The notes under the pieces were generated by a model. It saw only the letters and a program-made list of their open reading frames with translations. It was not told the DNA's origin and ran no database searches. From JBGSOV01 sp041738935 (GTDB lineage: Bacteria > Patescibacteriota > Gracilibacteria > CAIRYL01 > GCA-016699755), in NCBI GenBank assembly GCA_041738935.1, contig JBGSOV010000021.1, forward strand, positions 124,001 through 188,000: a stretch of 64,000 nt of DNA, in the 5' to 3' direction. The translations under genes and the position numbers were made by a program. Shown here in pieces: positions 51,801-59,495 of the stretch (positions are counted from its first letter, which is position 1; each line of letters starts with the position of its first letter).

Positions 51801-52492
51801 CACTTTTTCGTAAAAAAGGCGTCCTCATTGGTGACATTGAAAAAAAGAATAGGAAAAAAACGACTGTAGGAGGAATTTTGGTGAGCATGCGCAAACTCAT
51901 CACCAAAACCAAAAAACAAATGGCAATTTTTGCTATCGAAGATCCCACCGGCAAGCTCGAAGTCGCTGTCTTTCCCAATTCGTACGAAGCGCTTGCAGAC
52001 AAGCTTGTCGAGCGCGACGATGTCGTATTTTGGGTTACGGGAAAAGTCGAAAATCGTATGGGTACGTGGCAAATCATTGCCGATAAAATCGAACTGCAAG
52101 GGCTAAAAGAAATCGAAGCAATCGTTGCCAACATGAAACCAGAGCCAGAAGAAGAGCCGAACGAATCATCAACTTTGGGGCAAGACGCAGAAGAATTGGA
52201 GAGTGATTTTGAAGAAATCGCTGAAGAGCAAAATGAAGGTGCAGAAGAAGGAGATGAGGAGGACGAACCGACAGTTACGGAAAGTATTGGCGCGGAGGAA
52301 GCAAAAGCACCTTGGAAGATTACTCTGCGTCCTGATCTTAAAAAAAGCTGTTTGCTCGAACTCCACAAGCTCCTTCTCGAATATCCCGGCTCTTGTCCGG
52401 TCGAAATCCACGCGCTAGGGAATGTTTTTTATCCAGAAATGGGTGTGGAAGCGAGTGTGGAATTAAAAACAGCAATGCAAAGATTTGTGTGA
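48896..52492 (+). CDS. dnaE: DNA polymerase III subunit alpha
   Basis: The replicative polymerase, 1198 residues. The PHP domain opens with HLHVHSHFSLLTGLG, then ITDYGNMHG and VATNDVHYP. The palm has GPGRGSAAGSIVSY and the catalytic PDIDIDFADDRRDEV near residue 405. The fingers/tau-type region has GVFQLESAGMRRYLKEL, YRPGPM and GYGFNKSHAAGYA. An OB fold (TTVGGILVSMRKL) follows near residue 990. A very acidic low-complexity stretch lies near 1085-1130 before the last domain. The ATG at 48896 is chosen because the PHP domain follows directly; an open frame back to 48806 crosses the terminator. Confidence 0.96.
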   Translation: MSTEAAGFVHLHVHSHFSLLTGLGSPKNIAKKSAADGASAVAITDYGNMHGVIELYQACQKHHIKPILGYDAYVAIRSRFDREAMDAQTFQLVLLAKNNIGYHNLLALSTEANLNGMFYRPRVDKDLLKKHAEGVIALSGGLQGEITQSILKGNTKDKTKSIILEYREIFGDDFYLEIQRHPITRHELSEVEARVKEFAEELDIPLVATNDVHYPTPEDADAQDIMTCIRDNAQRNDPSRRKMLGDDFSLRTPDEMQRIFADLPAACANTVKIAEMCDVQLEFGKYLLPPFPVPKGQTVDGYLREICLQGIQKLYDFDPTKPIDDVQHGIVNRLESELGIIKDMGFPAYFLIVWDFVKWAKENGIAVGPGRGSAAGSIVSYALRITNIDPIKYDLLFERFLNPERISMPDIDIDFADDRRDEVLHYVRERYGDDHVAQVCTFGTMAARAAIKDVGRVLGLGFAEMNLFAKLIPERPGITLEEALESAPDLKKALAENQRFQEIWRIATRLEGSVRHVSVHACAVVISPDEITKHVPLQRAPKDEQTIITQFSQKPVEEMGLLKMDFLGLKNLTILVDTLQIIKERSKEEIDLDNIPLDNKKTFKLLTKGQTTGVFQLESAGMRRYLKELKPTNLEDIIAMVSLYRPGPMEWIPDYIAGKHGKKEVRYLHESLRQILDKTFGIAIYQEQILQIAQVFAGFSLGQADLLRRAIGKKIASELAAQREKFIEGAAAKGHSEQMSVQIFDKVIEPFAGYGFNKSHAAGYAMIAYQTAYLKANYTTEFMTALLAADRNNTDRVVIDIEECRELGIDVLPPSVNESGTNFTALADGRIRFGLGAIKGVGDSVVESIVLARGAEPFSSLADFAARCPSKAVNKKSLEALAKSGALSALAEPNEVIEHCKLISEFSKSAEKGTVQETQDSLFADESMDYAHELILPETPAASSSEKLSWERETLGLFVSDHPLRSAKALFRKKGVLIGDIEKKNRKKTTVGGILVSMRKLITKTKKQMAIFAIEDPTGKLEVAVFPNSYEALADKLVERDDVVFWVTGKVENRMGTWQIIADKIELQGLKEIEAIVANMKPEPEEEPNESSTLGQDAEELESDFEEIAEEQNEGAEEGDEEDEPTVTESIGAEEAKAPWKITLRPDLKKSCLLELHKLLLEYPGSCPVEIHALGNVFYPEMGVEASVELKTAMQRFV

Positions 52493-52546
52493 GCATCACT
52501 TTTGCGCGAGCGCAAAGGAGAAATATTAGCGCTCACTTTTGAGGTG

Positions 52547-52555
52547 TGCTACAAT
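52547..52555 (+). promoter_or_regulatory. Extended -10 promoter element
   Basis: TGC directly before TACAAT, 18 nt upstream of the ATG at 52574. No good -35 is seen, as is usual for extended -10 promoters. Confidence 0.45.
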
Positions 52556-52573
52556 GAACACAGAAACGTTATC

Positions 52574-52912
52574 ATGCCACAATCTTCCACATCGTCGAAT
52601 CCTGATCTTGTTCCGCTTTTCGCCACAGGTCAGCCTGCTACCCTCGAGATGATTCGCGCTTTTCGTCTGATGGGAGTCCACTCGCACCCTCTGCATCATT
52701 TGGACGAGCAAACGATTATTGATGCATTTCATGCCCTCAATCCCCCAACAAAAGCTGCACTCAAAAAAATGCATCACCTGATTCACGCCGAGACGATTCG
52801 TGCAGCGGAAATCCTAATCTATCTCAGCAACATCACTCTTCATAAACATGAAGAGTTATTAGCAAAAGTGACTCGCCAACTCAAAAAATTTGGACGCATG
52901 GAAGACCTCTAA
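52574..52912 (+). CDS. Small protein of unknown function (112 aa)
   Basis: No family is recognised. The first ~25 residues are polar. The remainder is helical and His-rich (MGVHSHPLHHLDEQ, MHHLIHAETIRAAE, HKHEELLAKVTRQLKKFG). The start at 52574 follows an extended -10 element; the frame also extends to a TTG at 52502. It is followed by the promoter of the four-gene unknown locus, so it is probably transcribed separately. Confidence 0.65.
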   Translation: MPQSSTSSNPDLVPLFATGQPATLEMIRAFRLMGVHSHPLHHLDEQTIIDAFHALNPPTKAALKKMHHLIHAETIRAAEILIYLSNITLHKHEELLAKVTRQLKKFGRMEDL

Positions 52913-53018
52913 GTCCCAGAAAAAATGCATATCAGCGGATAAAAACGCCAGACGAATTTTTGCTGAGAGAAGGTTTTTTGAAGATAATCGAGCCCCAAAC
53001 ACATTGCCTTCAGAGACG
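52913..53018. other. Intergenic region before the unknown locus
   Basis: An AT-rich gap without a clear terminator. It ends at the -35 box of the next promoter. Confidence 0.35.
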
Positions 53019-53047
53019 TTGAAAAGAGTGAGTATTTGTGCTAAAAT
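53019..53047 (+). promoter_or_regulatory. Strong extended -10 promoter of the unknown four-gene locus
   Basis: TTGAAA, a 17-nt spacer and TAAAAT with TGC immediately before the -10. The predicted transcript begins about 20 nt before the ATG at 53073. Confidence 0.7.
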
Positions 53048-53072
53048 ATAAAGATAAATAACACAAAAATCT

Positions 53073-56000
53073 ATGCGGCTTGGGTCGTCTTCTGACCATT
53101 GGCAACAAGTGAAATCTTGCTTTCGTGAAAAGCGGTTAATTTTCGTAGCGGAAAAGCCGGATTCTGCAAATGAGACACCAATCGTCGAAGACTCGCAAGC
53201 GAGGTTAGCAAGACTAGAAAGGTTGGAAAAGCTTGGAAATACGATTCCAAGTCCTAAACCAAAACCACATGAAGATTACGAATCAATGTCGAACGAACAA
53301 AGACTCGCGATTCTGAAAAATGCTGTCCCAAAAAATTCAGAAGCATTTGCAAAAAAAGCTACACCAATTACCAGACCAAAAGATGAAGAGCGTCGGACAG
53401 CAATCACAAAAAATCAAGAAGAGGAAAAGAGCAAGAAAGAAACAAGCGGGCAAGCAGAAAACACTACTGCATTGCATTATGTGCATGGAATCGATGCTTA
53501 TACTACCATTGCGCAATATGATGCTAAGATTGCTCTCGAAAAAGGTTTTTCGGTAGAAGACTGGTTTGACCAAGATGGAAATCTTGCAGTAAAACTTGTT
53601 GAAAACAAAGGGTTTGCAACATTTTTGCAATCAACAATTGCGCCAAATACAGACAGGAATATTGAAGATGTACAAACAGCAATTACCGAAATTATTCGTG
53701 GCACTGATTCTGGAAAAAACATTCTTCAACAACTGCAAATAGCGATTCTGCAAGCTCCGCAAAAAGGAAAAGAAGCTGTATATAGTAATTTTTATGGATT
53801 TAAGATCGAAGATGCGGTCACCAGTTACATCGGTGCGCGTGGAAAATTTAGTGACGCTGGCATTGCTGCAAGCAGCTGGTTTGATAAAGACGGAATACTT
53901 ATTGCAGACAAAACACAATTGCAAAAATTACTACCGCCAATATTAGCTTTTGTTCCTGGAGGAAAATATCAAAATGCAGAGGCTTTTTTGCAGGCAATTA
54001 ACGCTGAAAACACAGATGCACTGCGTGCTTTGCAAATTCTGCAAGAAACAATTGCGACCCGCGAAAGCATGATCAGCAAACAGATGGAAGTGATGTCCGA
54101 AGCCAAAAAAAGCGACCCCAATGCATCATTAACTACTATAATTGATAATTATAGTGAAAACTACATGGATCTGTTCCGCTATGGAACTTCGTACGAAAAA
54201 GGTTTGGCGGCAGCCGGGATAGCCGCAGGAATCTACGGAATCGTAAAAAGCAAATGGGTTCGTTATGCTGTTGGTTCGACAATTGGTCTTCAACTTGTAG
54301 AAAAAGTGACTGGTTTTAATCTCTTAAAAAAAGCAGGTGTTCTCAAAGATAATATGGTAATCAAAGGTACTGCAAGCGACGCCATGTATAGCAACATCAA
54401 AGAGCAGTACTCAAAAAAGAATAGTAGGAATGATCTTGATAGTCTTGAGCAAAAAGCCTTGGATTATGATGACGAAAAAACCGCTGCCATCATAAAACTA
54501 AATAACACTCCGCTAAAAGATTTGCTTAATTGGCACCAAGCATATTATTCGGCTCTAGATGATACTGAACGCAAAAATGTCTTAAAGCAATGTCCACGTC
54601 AAGCTCGCTTTATGGTCAACAGTATGTCGCCAGAAGAGACGGCTGGTCTCACCATGGGAGTGCTCTCGCTATATCTTAAGCAAAGCGCCAGAAATTCAGC
54701 AAAAACCGATCCGCAAGTTGCCAATCGCGCCATCGACTCTAATTTTGCACGCAAGCTTGTCCGTGCCAAATACTTCGGTGAACAAGAGGATGGCAACCAA
54801 ATTTTTACAGGAGTGAGTGATCGCTATGCGCATATGGAATTCCGGCAAAAAGATAAGTCTGCGACTCTTGATTTTAATGATTTTGTGGACAGAGAAGTTT
54901 CGACAACAGACCTTGCGCGCAATTTTGAGGAACCCCACACGGTAGTTGACCAAGTAGCGTCCGCAATTATCACATGGGGCAAAACAAATCTAACTCTCGA
55001 AAATGTCAAACAACTCGCACGCCAGATAAGACTCAGTGTAAAAGAAGCAGGAAAACTTATTGAAGACACGGGAGCTGAAACAATCCCAAAAATAGAAACA
55101 TATATCAGAGAAACCCTAAAAGTTCCTATCAATCAGACGACGGTCGAATACGTAAATGGTACAGTGAAGGTTTATTACAAAAAAAATGGCGAGCCATATG
55201 TCACAGAATTTATTAATATCGCAAACATAGCTGGCGGCATCACATGGGATGTCTTTACCGCGCCCGTTGACATAGGCATCATCGCTGGCAAAACAGGGTA
55301 CGAAGCTTATAAGATACTGAAAGAAAAAGATCTTATTGGAAAAATCGAAGGTGGCGCTGATTCGGCTCTTTTGTGGCTTCAGGAACAAATGGGATATGGG
55401 TTAGAAGAAACTGACAAAAAAAGTCTTAATGAATACCTTCAATCCGATAAAGCCTACGCAAATACTCATCTCGGGCAGTTTGCCAATGAATATGTTGGTA
55501 TGAATCCTGGAGAATTTAAAAAAATCGAGCTGCCACCGGAACAAGGTGGCAATGCAATCTATGCTCTCGAGCGAATCGATCTGGAAACAATAGCGCCGCC
55601 TCCTGCGTCTGGACGAAGACTTTCTGAAAGTGAATGGAGGCTGCATATTCATGAAAAACTCCTTGAGCAAGCCAAAACCGCAATACAAACCAAGCTGGCG
55701 GAAGATGACCGCTATAAAGAGAAAGGCATTGTTTTTGACAGCAACAAAGATGTCGTCGGTGCTGTCTTTTCAAATAATGAGGGGGCAAGTGGATTTGCGA
55801 CGATATTTGTGCGAATACCGCTCTCAAAACCTCTCGGACCGGAGCAAACCGCGAATGCAACAGAAATGAAGACTTTTGATTGGATGCTGCAACAGTACTT
55901 GGATAAATGGTATCAAGATAAAATCTACATAAAAAATGTGCTGAAAGGAGGCGAAGATGAAGTGATCTATGAAGCGAAAAGTACACCGGATATAAGAGAA

Positions 56001-56195
56001 TTCTTAGATCGCATCGAAAGCGCAACCGGGCACGAAGAAGAACTTGCCAATGTCCAAAATGGCGTCAAGCAATTGATTCACAATACCGAAGAATCCCGAA
56101 AGCAAAGTTATCTCAAAGATCCAGAGCAAATTCGGAAGTCTCTCAAAGAATTGATTACCAAAAATTTTGATGTGAAATTCGCAGAAGATATTTAA
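53073..56195 (+). CDS. Large protein of unknown function, locus gene 1
   Basis: A 1040-residue protein not recognised as any family. Residues 19-29 read EKRLIFVAEKP, a motif shared with locus gene 4. Residues 40-130 are charged and low-complexity. Two tandem ~105-residue units follow, each with a WFDxDG motif (EDWFDQDGNLAV near 162, SSWFDKDGILIA near 267) and a helical tail (ILQQLQIAI, ALQILQETI). A weakly hydrophobic stretch lies near 377-412 (GLAAAGIAAGIYGIV). The C-terminal half is mixed alpha/beta without known catalytic motifs. There is no classical signal peptide. It is first in a run of four same-strand genes under a good promoter. Confidence 0.82.
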   Translation: MRLGSSSDHWQQVKSCFREKRLIFVAEKPDSANETPIVEDSQARLARLERLEKLGNTIPSPKPKPHEDYESMSNEQRLAILKNAVPKNSEAFAKKATPITRPKDEERRTAITKNQEEEKSKKETSGQAENTTALHYVHGIDAYTTIAQYDAKIALEKGFSVEDWFDQDGNLAVKLVENKGFATFLQSTIAPNTDRNIEDVQTAITEIIRGTDSGKNILQQLQIAILQAPQKGKEAVYSNFYGFKIEDAVTSYIGARGKFSDAGIAASSWFDKDGILIADKTQLQKLLPPILAFVPGGKYQNAEAFLQAINAENTDALRALQILQETIATRESMISKQMEVMSEAKKSDPNASLTTIIDNYSENYMDLFRYGTSYEKGLAAAGIAAGIYGIVKSKWVRYAVGSTIGLQLVEKVTGFNLLKKAGVLKDNMVIKGTASDAMYSNIKEQYSKKNSRNDLDSLEQKALDYDDEKTAAIIKLNNTPLKDLLNWHQAYYSALDDTERKNVLKQCPRQARFMVNSMSPEETAGLTMGVLSLYLKQSARNSAKTDPQVANRAIDSNFARKLVRAKYFGEQEDGNQIFTGVSDRYAHMEFRQKDKSATLDFNDFVDREVSTTDLARNFEEPHTVVDQVASAIITWGKTNLTLENVKQLARQIRLSVKEAGKLIEDTGAETIPKIETYIRETLKVPINQTTVEYVNGTVKVYYKKNGEPYVTEFINIANIAGGITWDVFTAPVDIGIIAGKTGYEAYKILKEKDLIGKIEGGADSALLWLQEQMGYGLEETDKKSLNEYLQSDKAYANTHLGQFANEYVGMNPGEFKKIELPPEQGGNAIYALERIDLETIAPPPASGRRLSESEWRLHIHEKLLEQAKTAIQTKLAEDDRYKEKGIVFDSNKDVVGAVFSNNEGASGFATIFVRIPLSKPLGPEQTANATEMKTFDWMLQQYLDKWYQDKIYIKNVLKGGEDEVIYEAKSTPDIREFLDRIESATGHEEELANVQNGVKQLIHNTEESRKQSYLKDPEQIRKSLKELITKNFDVKFAEDI

Positions 56196-56227
56196 TCATA
56201 AACTTTCTATCAGCTTTTTCGCAAACA

Positions 56228-56926
56228 ATGCATCAGCCAAATAACCACCCCGAAGGCACACCACCTCACTCACACGAACATCAAGAAGGCGTTGAACAAG
56301 CACCAAGTCTCACCCACGTGAGTGAACTCCCTCAAGAAGGCATCGGTATTATCGGCAGCATACGGGAAAAAATCGCCAAGGTAATCCCCGACACTGTCAA
56401 AGACGCGTATGCCTATACCAAAGAGCGTCTTGCTCAGGCAGGAGAGTATCTCAAAGATAAAGTCCCTGAAGAATATCGATCAGCATTTCAAACAGCATTT
56501 GAGAAACTGAAGAATATCAAATATGCACCATACTCTCTCCCACTTTTGCTGATTCCAATCGAATCAGCACATGCTGGTGCCACCCTCGAAGAGATCGAGC
56601 GAGCGAATGGGATTACTGGTGCAACGCGTACTGCCACCGGCTCATGGTTTGATCAAGCGATAAACAATGTAGCTGCGGGTGGGACATTTGTAAAAAATGA
56701 GGCATGGATATTTGCGGTTGCCGGAATAATCGGAGGAGTCGCAGGGTACGCAAATGCCACCGGCAGGTGGAGACTAGATGATGCAGCTCGGGTGGCATTA
56801 GGATATGCAGCAGGCGAATTATTTTTGCGTCATGGACTTGGCATGGATCCTGGCTATTGGGCGAGTGCTATCATCGCAACAGCGGCAGCAGGTGGGATGA
56901 TTGGCTGGCGCAAACTCAATGGATAA
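56228..56926 (+). CDS. Membrane protein of unknown function, locus gene 2
   Basis: A 232-residue protein. The N-terminus is His/Pro/Glu-rich and polar, followed by amphipathic helices (IPDTVKDAYAYTKERLAQAG, YRSAFQTAFEKLK). The C-terminal half has three hydrophobic segments: YSLPLLLIPIESAHA near 103, IFAVAGIIGGVAGYAN near 163, and ASAIIATAAAGGMIGW near 213. A SWFDQ string recalls the WFD motif of gene 1, weakly. SAHA could be a signal-peptidase site, giving a pilin-like small membrane domain; that is speculation. It sits 32 nt after gene 1 and 8 nt before gene 3. Confidence 0.78.
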   Translation: MHQPNNHPEGTPPHSHEHQEGVEQAPSLTHVSELPQEGIGIIGSIREKIAKVIPDTVKDAYAYTKERLAQAGEYLKDKVPEEYRSAFQTAFEKLKNIKYAPYSLPLLLIPIESAHAGATLEEIERANGITGATRTATGSWFDQAINNVAAGGTFVKNEAWIFAVAGIIGGVAGYANATGRWRLDDAARVALGYAAGELFLRHGLGMDPGYWASAIIATAAAGGMIGWRKLNG

Positions 56927-56934
56927 AAATCAAT

Positions 56935-58470
56935 ATGGAAAATCAAGAAAAACAAAAAGCGGCACTGAGATCCTACCTGAACGCTGAGCGACTCAGTGTC
57001 GTGGATGCGAACGTTGATGATTCATTGAAACAATTATTTCAAAAAATTCGCTTGATGATAAGAAATGTCGATAACCAAAATCGATTTCAAAAGCACCAAT
57101 CAGATATTGGACAAATAATTGGAGATGCCGAACAAACAATCCACAGAATGGAGGACGCTATTCAGCGAGTAATATTCAATAATTATAAAAAAAATGGAAC
57201 AGTTGAAGTTCAACTTTTGATGGATAATTTTGACAATTTTAAGTCCGACTTTCGTCGTGATGCAGATGCCCTACTCAACAGTCCATCTGAAAAAATACAA
57301 AAGGTTATTGAAGAACATGTTGATTTGAATGAATGGCAGAAATCAATGCAAGCACGATCGCATGATCTTATTCGGTCGTTACAAGACATACTTGCTTCGC
57401 AAGCAAAGGATCTGGGCATAAATGAGGTGACAGACAAACAAGAAGAGATTCGAAATAAAATCACAAACATTACAGAATCTGCGCTCACAGAAAGAACTCG
57501 TGAGCAAGATGAGAAAAAAGCAAAAAGAAGAGAGGCGGCACAAAAAGGACAAGAAACCACGAGGCAGAGGATTGTAAATGAACAACAAGCATCAGATGAC
57601 GATCAAGCATCAGAAGATGAGTCAGAACCGCACAGAACAAAGTGGCAATCGGCAAAAGAAAAAATCTCCGACTGGCGGCAGAAAGGTGTTGATTTTGCAA
57701 AAAAGAGTTTGGAAAAAGGAAAAACAAAGACGAAAGATTGGCGGAATAATCATGGACCAGAGTTTATCCGTCATAAAGTTTCCAAAAAGCTGAAAGAGAG
57801 ACAAAGTAATGATAGAAGTGGTCTCACCCAACAATTGACTTGTCTTGCGGTTCTACTCGCGGATGAAGAACAGCACAAATACCTACCCTCACAACTCTCT
57901 CCAGGCATCATCGCGACAAAGCGTGAGATCCGCTGCAGAATCAGTCCGGCGATCAGGGATGGAAAATACGGAGGAATCATGGAAGCAATCGTGCAGATGT
58001 GCATAAACGAACGCCATGTAAATAGAGATAGGCGACGATCAGTTGAAGATATGGTCAATGATATTCTCGAAGGTGCAGAGCGTTTGGCAACAACAAAAAT
58101 TACGAATGCAAAAGGTGAATCCTTTGGGGCAAAATATGATGATGAGAAAAATCTTCTAGCTGCATTCGCCAGCGTTACCGGAGAAAACGGGCAAGAAATC
58201 TCACCCCAAATCAAAGATTTTGCCGCAACGCTTCAAAAAGAAAAAGATACCAATTCAGAGACAGAAACTGGCGGCATCTGGGGGTTTTTCAAGAATCAGG
58301 CAAAAGGAATATTCGCTTACACTGGTCTCGATACATTTATCAATCCTGTAATTGAAAAAATTACGGCATTAATTCCTGAGAGTCTTCAGAGAAAGAAAAA
58401 GCCTAAAAAGCCAAAGATTCCAAAAAACCCAAACCATTTGCGTTTCGGCAAAAAGCCACCAAATCGCTGA
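56935..58470 (+). CDS. Highly charged helical protein of unknown function, locus gene 3
   Basis: A 511-residue protein with no recognised domain. The first ~200 residues are predicted coiled coil (LFQKIRLMIRNVDNQNRFQK, QIIGDAEQTIHRMEDAIQRV). A Lys/Arg/Glu/Gln-rich low-complexity stretch spans about 200-300. A more globular, Cys-containing part with LTCLAVLLADEEQHKYLPSQ follows, then a very basic tail (QRKKKPKKPKIPKNPN). The start is the ATG at 56935; the frame continues upstream into gene 2 without a plausible start. The basic tail might bind nucleic acid or membrane phosphate groups; that is inference only. Confidence 0.8.
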   Translation: MENQEKQKAALRSYLNAERLSVVDANVDDSLKQLFQKIRLMIRNVDNQNRFQKHQSDIGQIIGDAEQTIHRMEDAIQRVIFNNYKKNGTVEVQLLMDNFDNFKSDFRRDADALLNSPSEKIQKVIEEHVDLNEWQKSMQARSHDLIRSLQDILASQAKDLGINEVTDKQEEIRNKITNITESALTERTREQDEKKAKRREAAQKGQETTRQRIVNEQQASDDDQASEDESEPHRTKWQSAKEKISDWRQKGVDFAKKSLEKGKTKTKDWRNNHGPEFIRHKVSKKLKERQSNDRSGLTQQLTCLAVLLADEEQHKYLPSQLSPGIIATKREIRCRISPAIRDGKYGGIMEAIVQMCINERHVNRDRRRSVEDMVNDILEGAERLATTKITNAKGESFGAKYDDEKNLLAAFASVTGENGQEISPQIKDFAATLQKEKDTNSETETGGIWGFFKNQAKGIFAYTGLDTFINPVIEKITALIPESLQRKKKPKKPKIPKNPNHLRFGKKPPNR

Positions 58471-58484
58471 TATTTTTCTCATTG

Positions 58485-59495
58485 ATGTATAATCATTTTC
58501 ACCATTCCCGGCTCTCTTCAGACAACTTAGAAAAAAGACTTCTGTTTGCTGCAGAAAATCCAAATACCGAATTAGAATCAGGTACTTCCGCATCAGCCAA
58601 TGAAAATGAAATTCTGGATGGTGTTCCTGAAAAAAATGATAAAGTTGCGGAGACTGCCTCATGGTTTGGTCGACGCCTTAAGGCAACGATTGATTTTCCC
58701 GGTCACTTTGTCGATCACTCGTGGGGCGCTGCTCAAGGGTTGGGAGTCATCGGAGAAGGAACATACGACTGGGCAAAGGGCAACACCCTCGCGGTTTGGG
58801 ATGGAGTAAAAATTCTTGGAAGGACCGGCACCGAAATCGGCAAAGAAGTTCTACGCGTTCCACTTGATCCTATCAAAGGAGTTATTGGAAATACTCGCGA
58901 AAAATTCGGGAAACTTTTTTCAACACAAGACACTACGCTTGCAAATATGTGGTGGAAAAAACCTGCTCAAGCAGTCAATGCTCTTATTTCACCGGCTACA
59001 GGACTCCTCAAAGGATCCAAAGATCTCGTTGCAGGACGGAACAAAGAAGATCCTAATATCTTGGCACGCTCGTTTAATACGCTGAGAGGTGATCAGCGAA
59101 GCGGCATCGTTGGTATCGCGAATGGGACAAAAGACTTGCTTTACCAAACTTTTATCAATGGTCCGATCAAAACCCAATGGCCAGCACTAACAATGGGGAG
59201 TAAGGCGATTATTGCTAACACGCGTAATCTTGCTGCTAGAGCGATCGATACCGGTCTGCCTGCTCCGATTATGGCAGCGTATGGTCTCGTGCCTTGGTAT
59301 GTCGCTACTCCAACAGCGCTTTATAGTGAAACCTTGACTGACTCTCTGTTAGCAAGGATCAAGCCGATCAATAACACAAATGAGTCCGGTTTTAATTCCC
59401 AGAATTTTGCCAACAAACACCTTTCCTACCCACCTGAAATTGCCAAAAGGGCATCCAATGACGATAGTACTCCACCTTCACAGCGCGCCGCTTAA
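58485..59495 (+). CDS. Protein of unknown function, locus gene 4
   Basis: A 336-residue protein, unrecognised. Residues 16-26 read EKRLLFAAENP, nearly the same motif and position as in locus gene 1 (EKRLIFVAEKP). After a polar, acidic segment the rest is mildly hydrophobic and Gly/Trp-rich, with repeated helix-like units (DHSWGAAQGLGVIGEGTYDW, AVWDGVKILGRTGTEIG, GIVGIANGTKDLLYQTF). The start is the ATG at 58485, directly after an in-frame TTG. It follows gene 3 by 14 nt. Its stop codon shares 4 nt with that of the convergent MgtC/DUF4010 gene. Confidence 0.8.
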   Translation: MYNHFHHSRLSSDNLEKRLLFAAENPNTELESGTSASANENEILDGVPEKNDKVAETASWFGRRLKATIDFPGHFVDHSWGAAQGLGVIGEGTYDWAKGNTLAVWDGVKILGRTGTEIGKEVLRVPLDPIKGVIGNTREKFGKLFSTQDTTLANMWWKKPAQAVNALISPATGLLKGSKDLVAGRNKEDPNILARSFNTLRGDQRSGIVGIANGTKDLLYQTFINGPIKTQWPALTMGSKAIIANTRNLAARAIDTGLPAPIMAAYGLVPWYVATPTALYSETLTDSLLARIKPINNTNESGFNSQNFANKHLSYPPEIAKRASNDDSTPPSQRAA

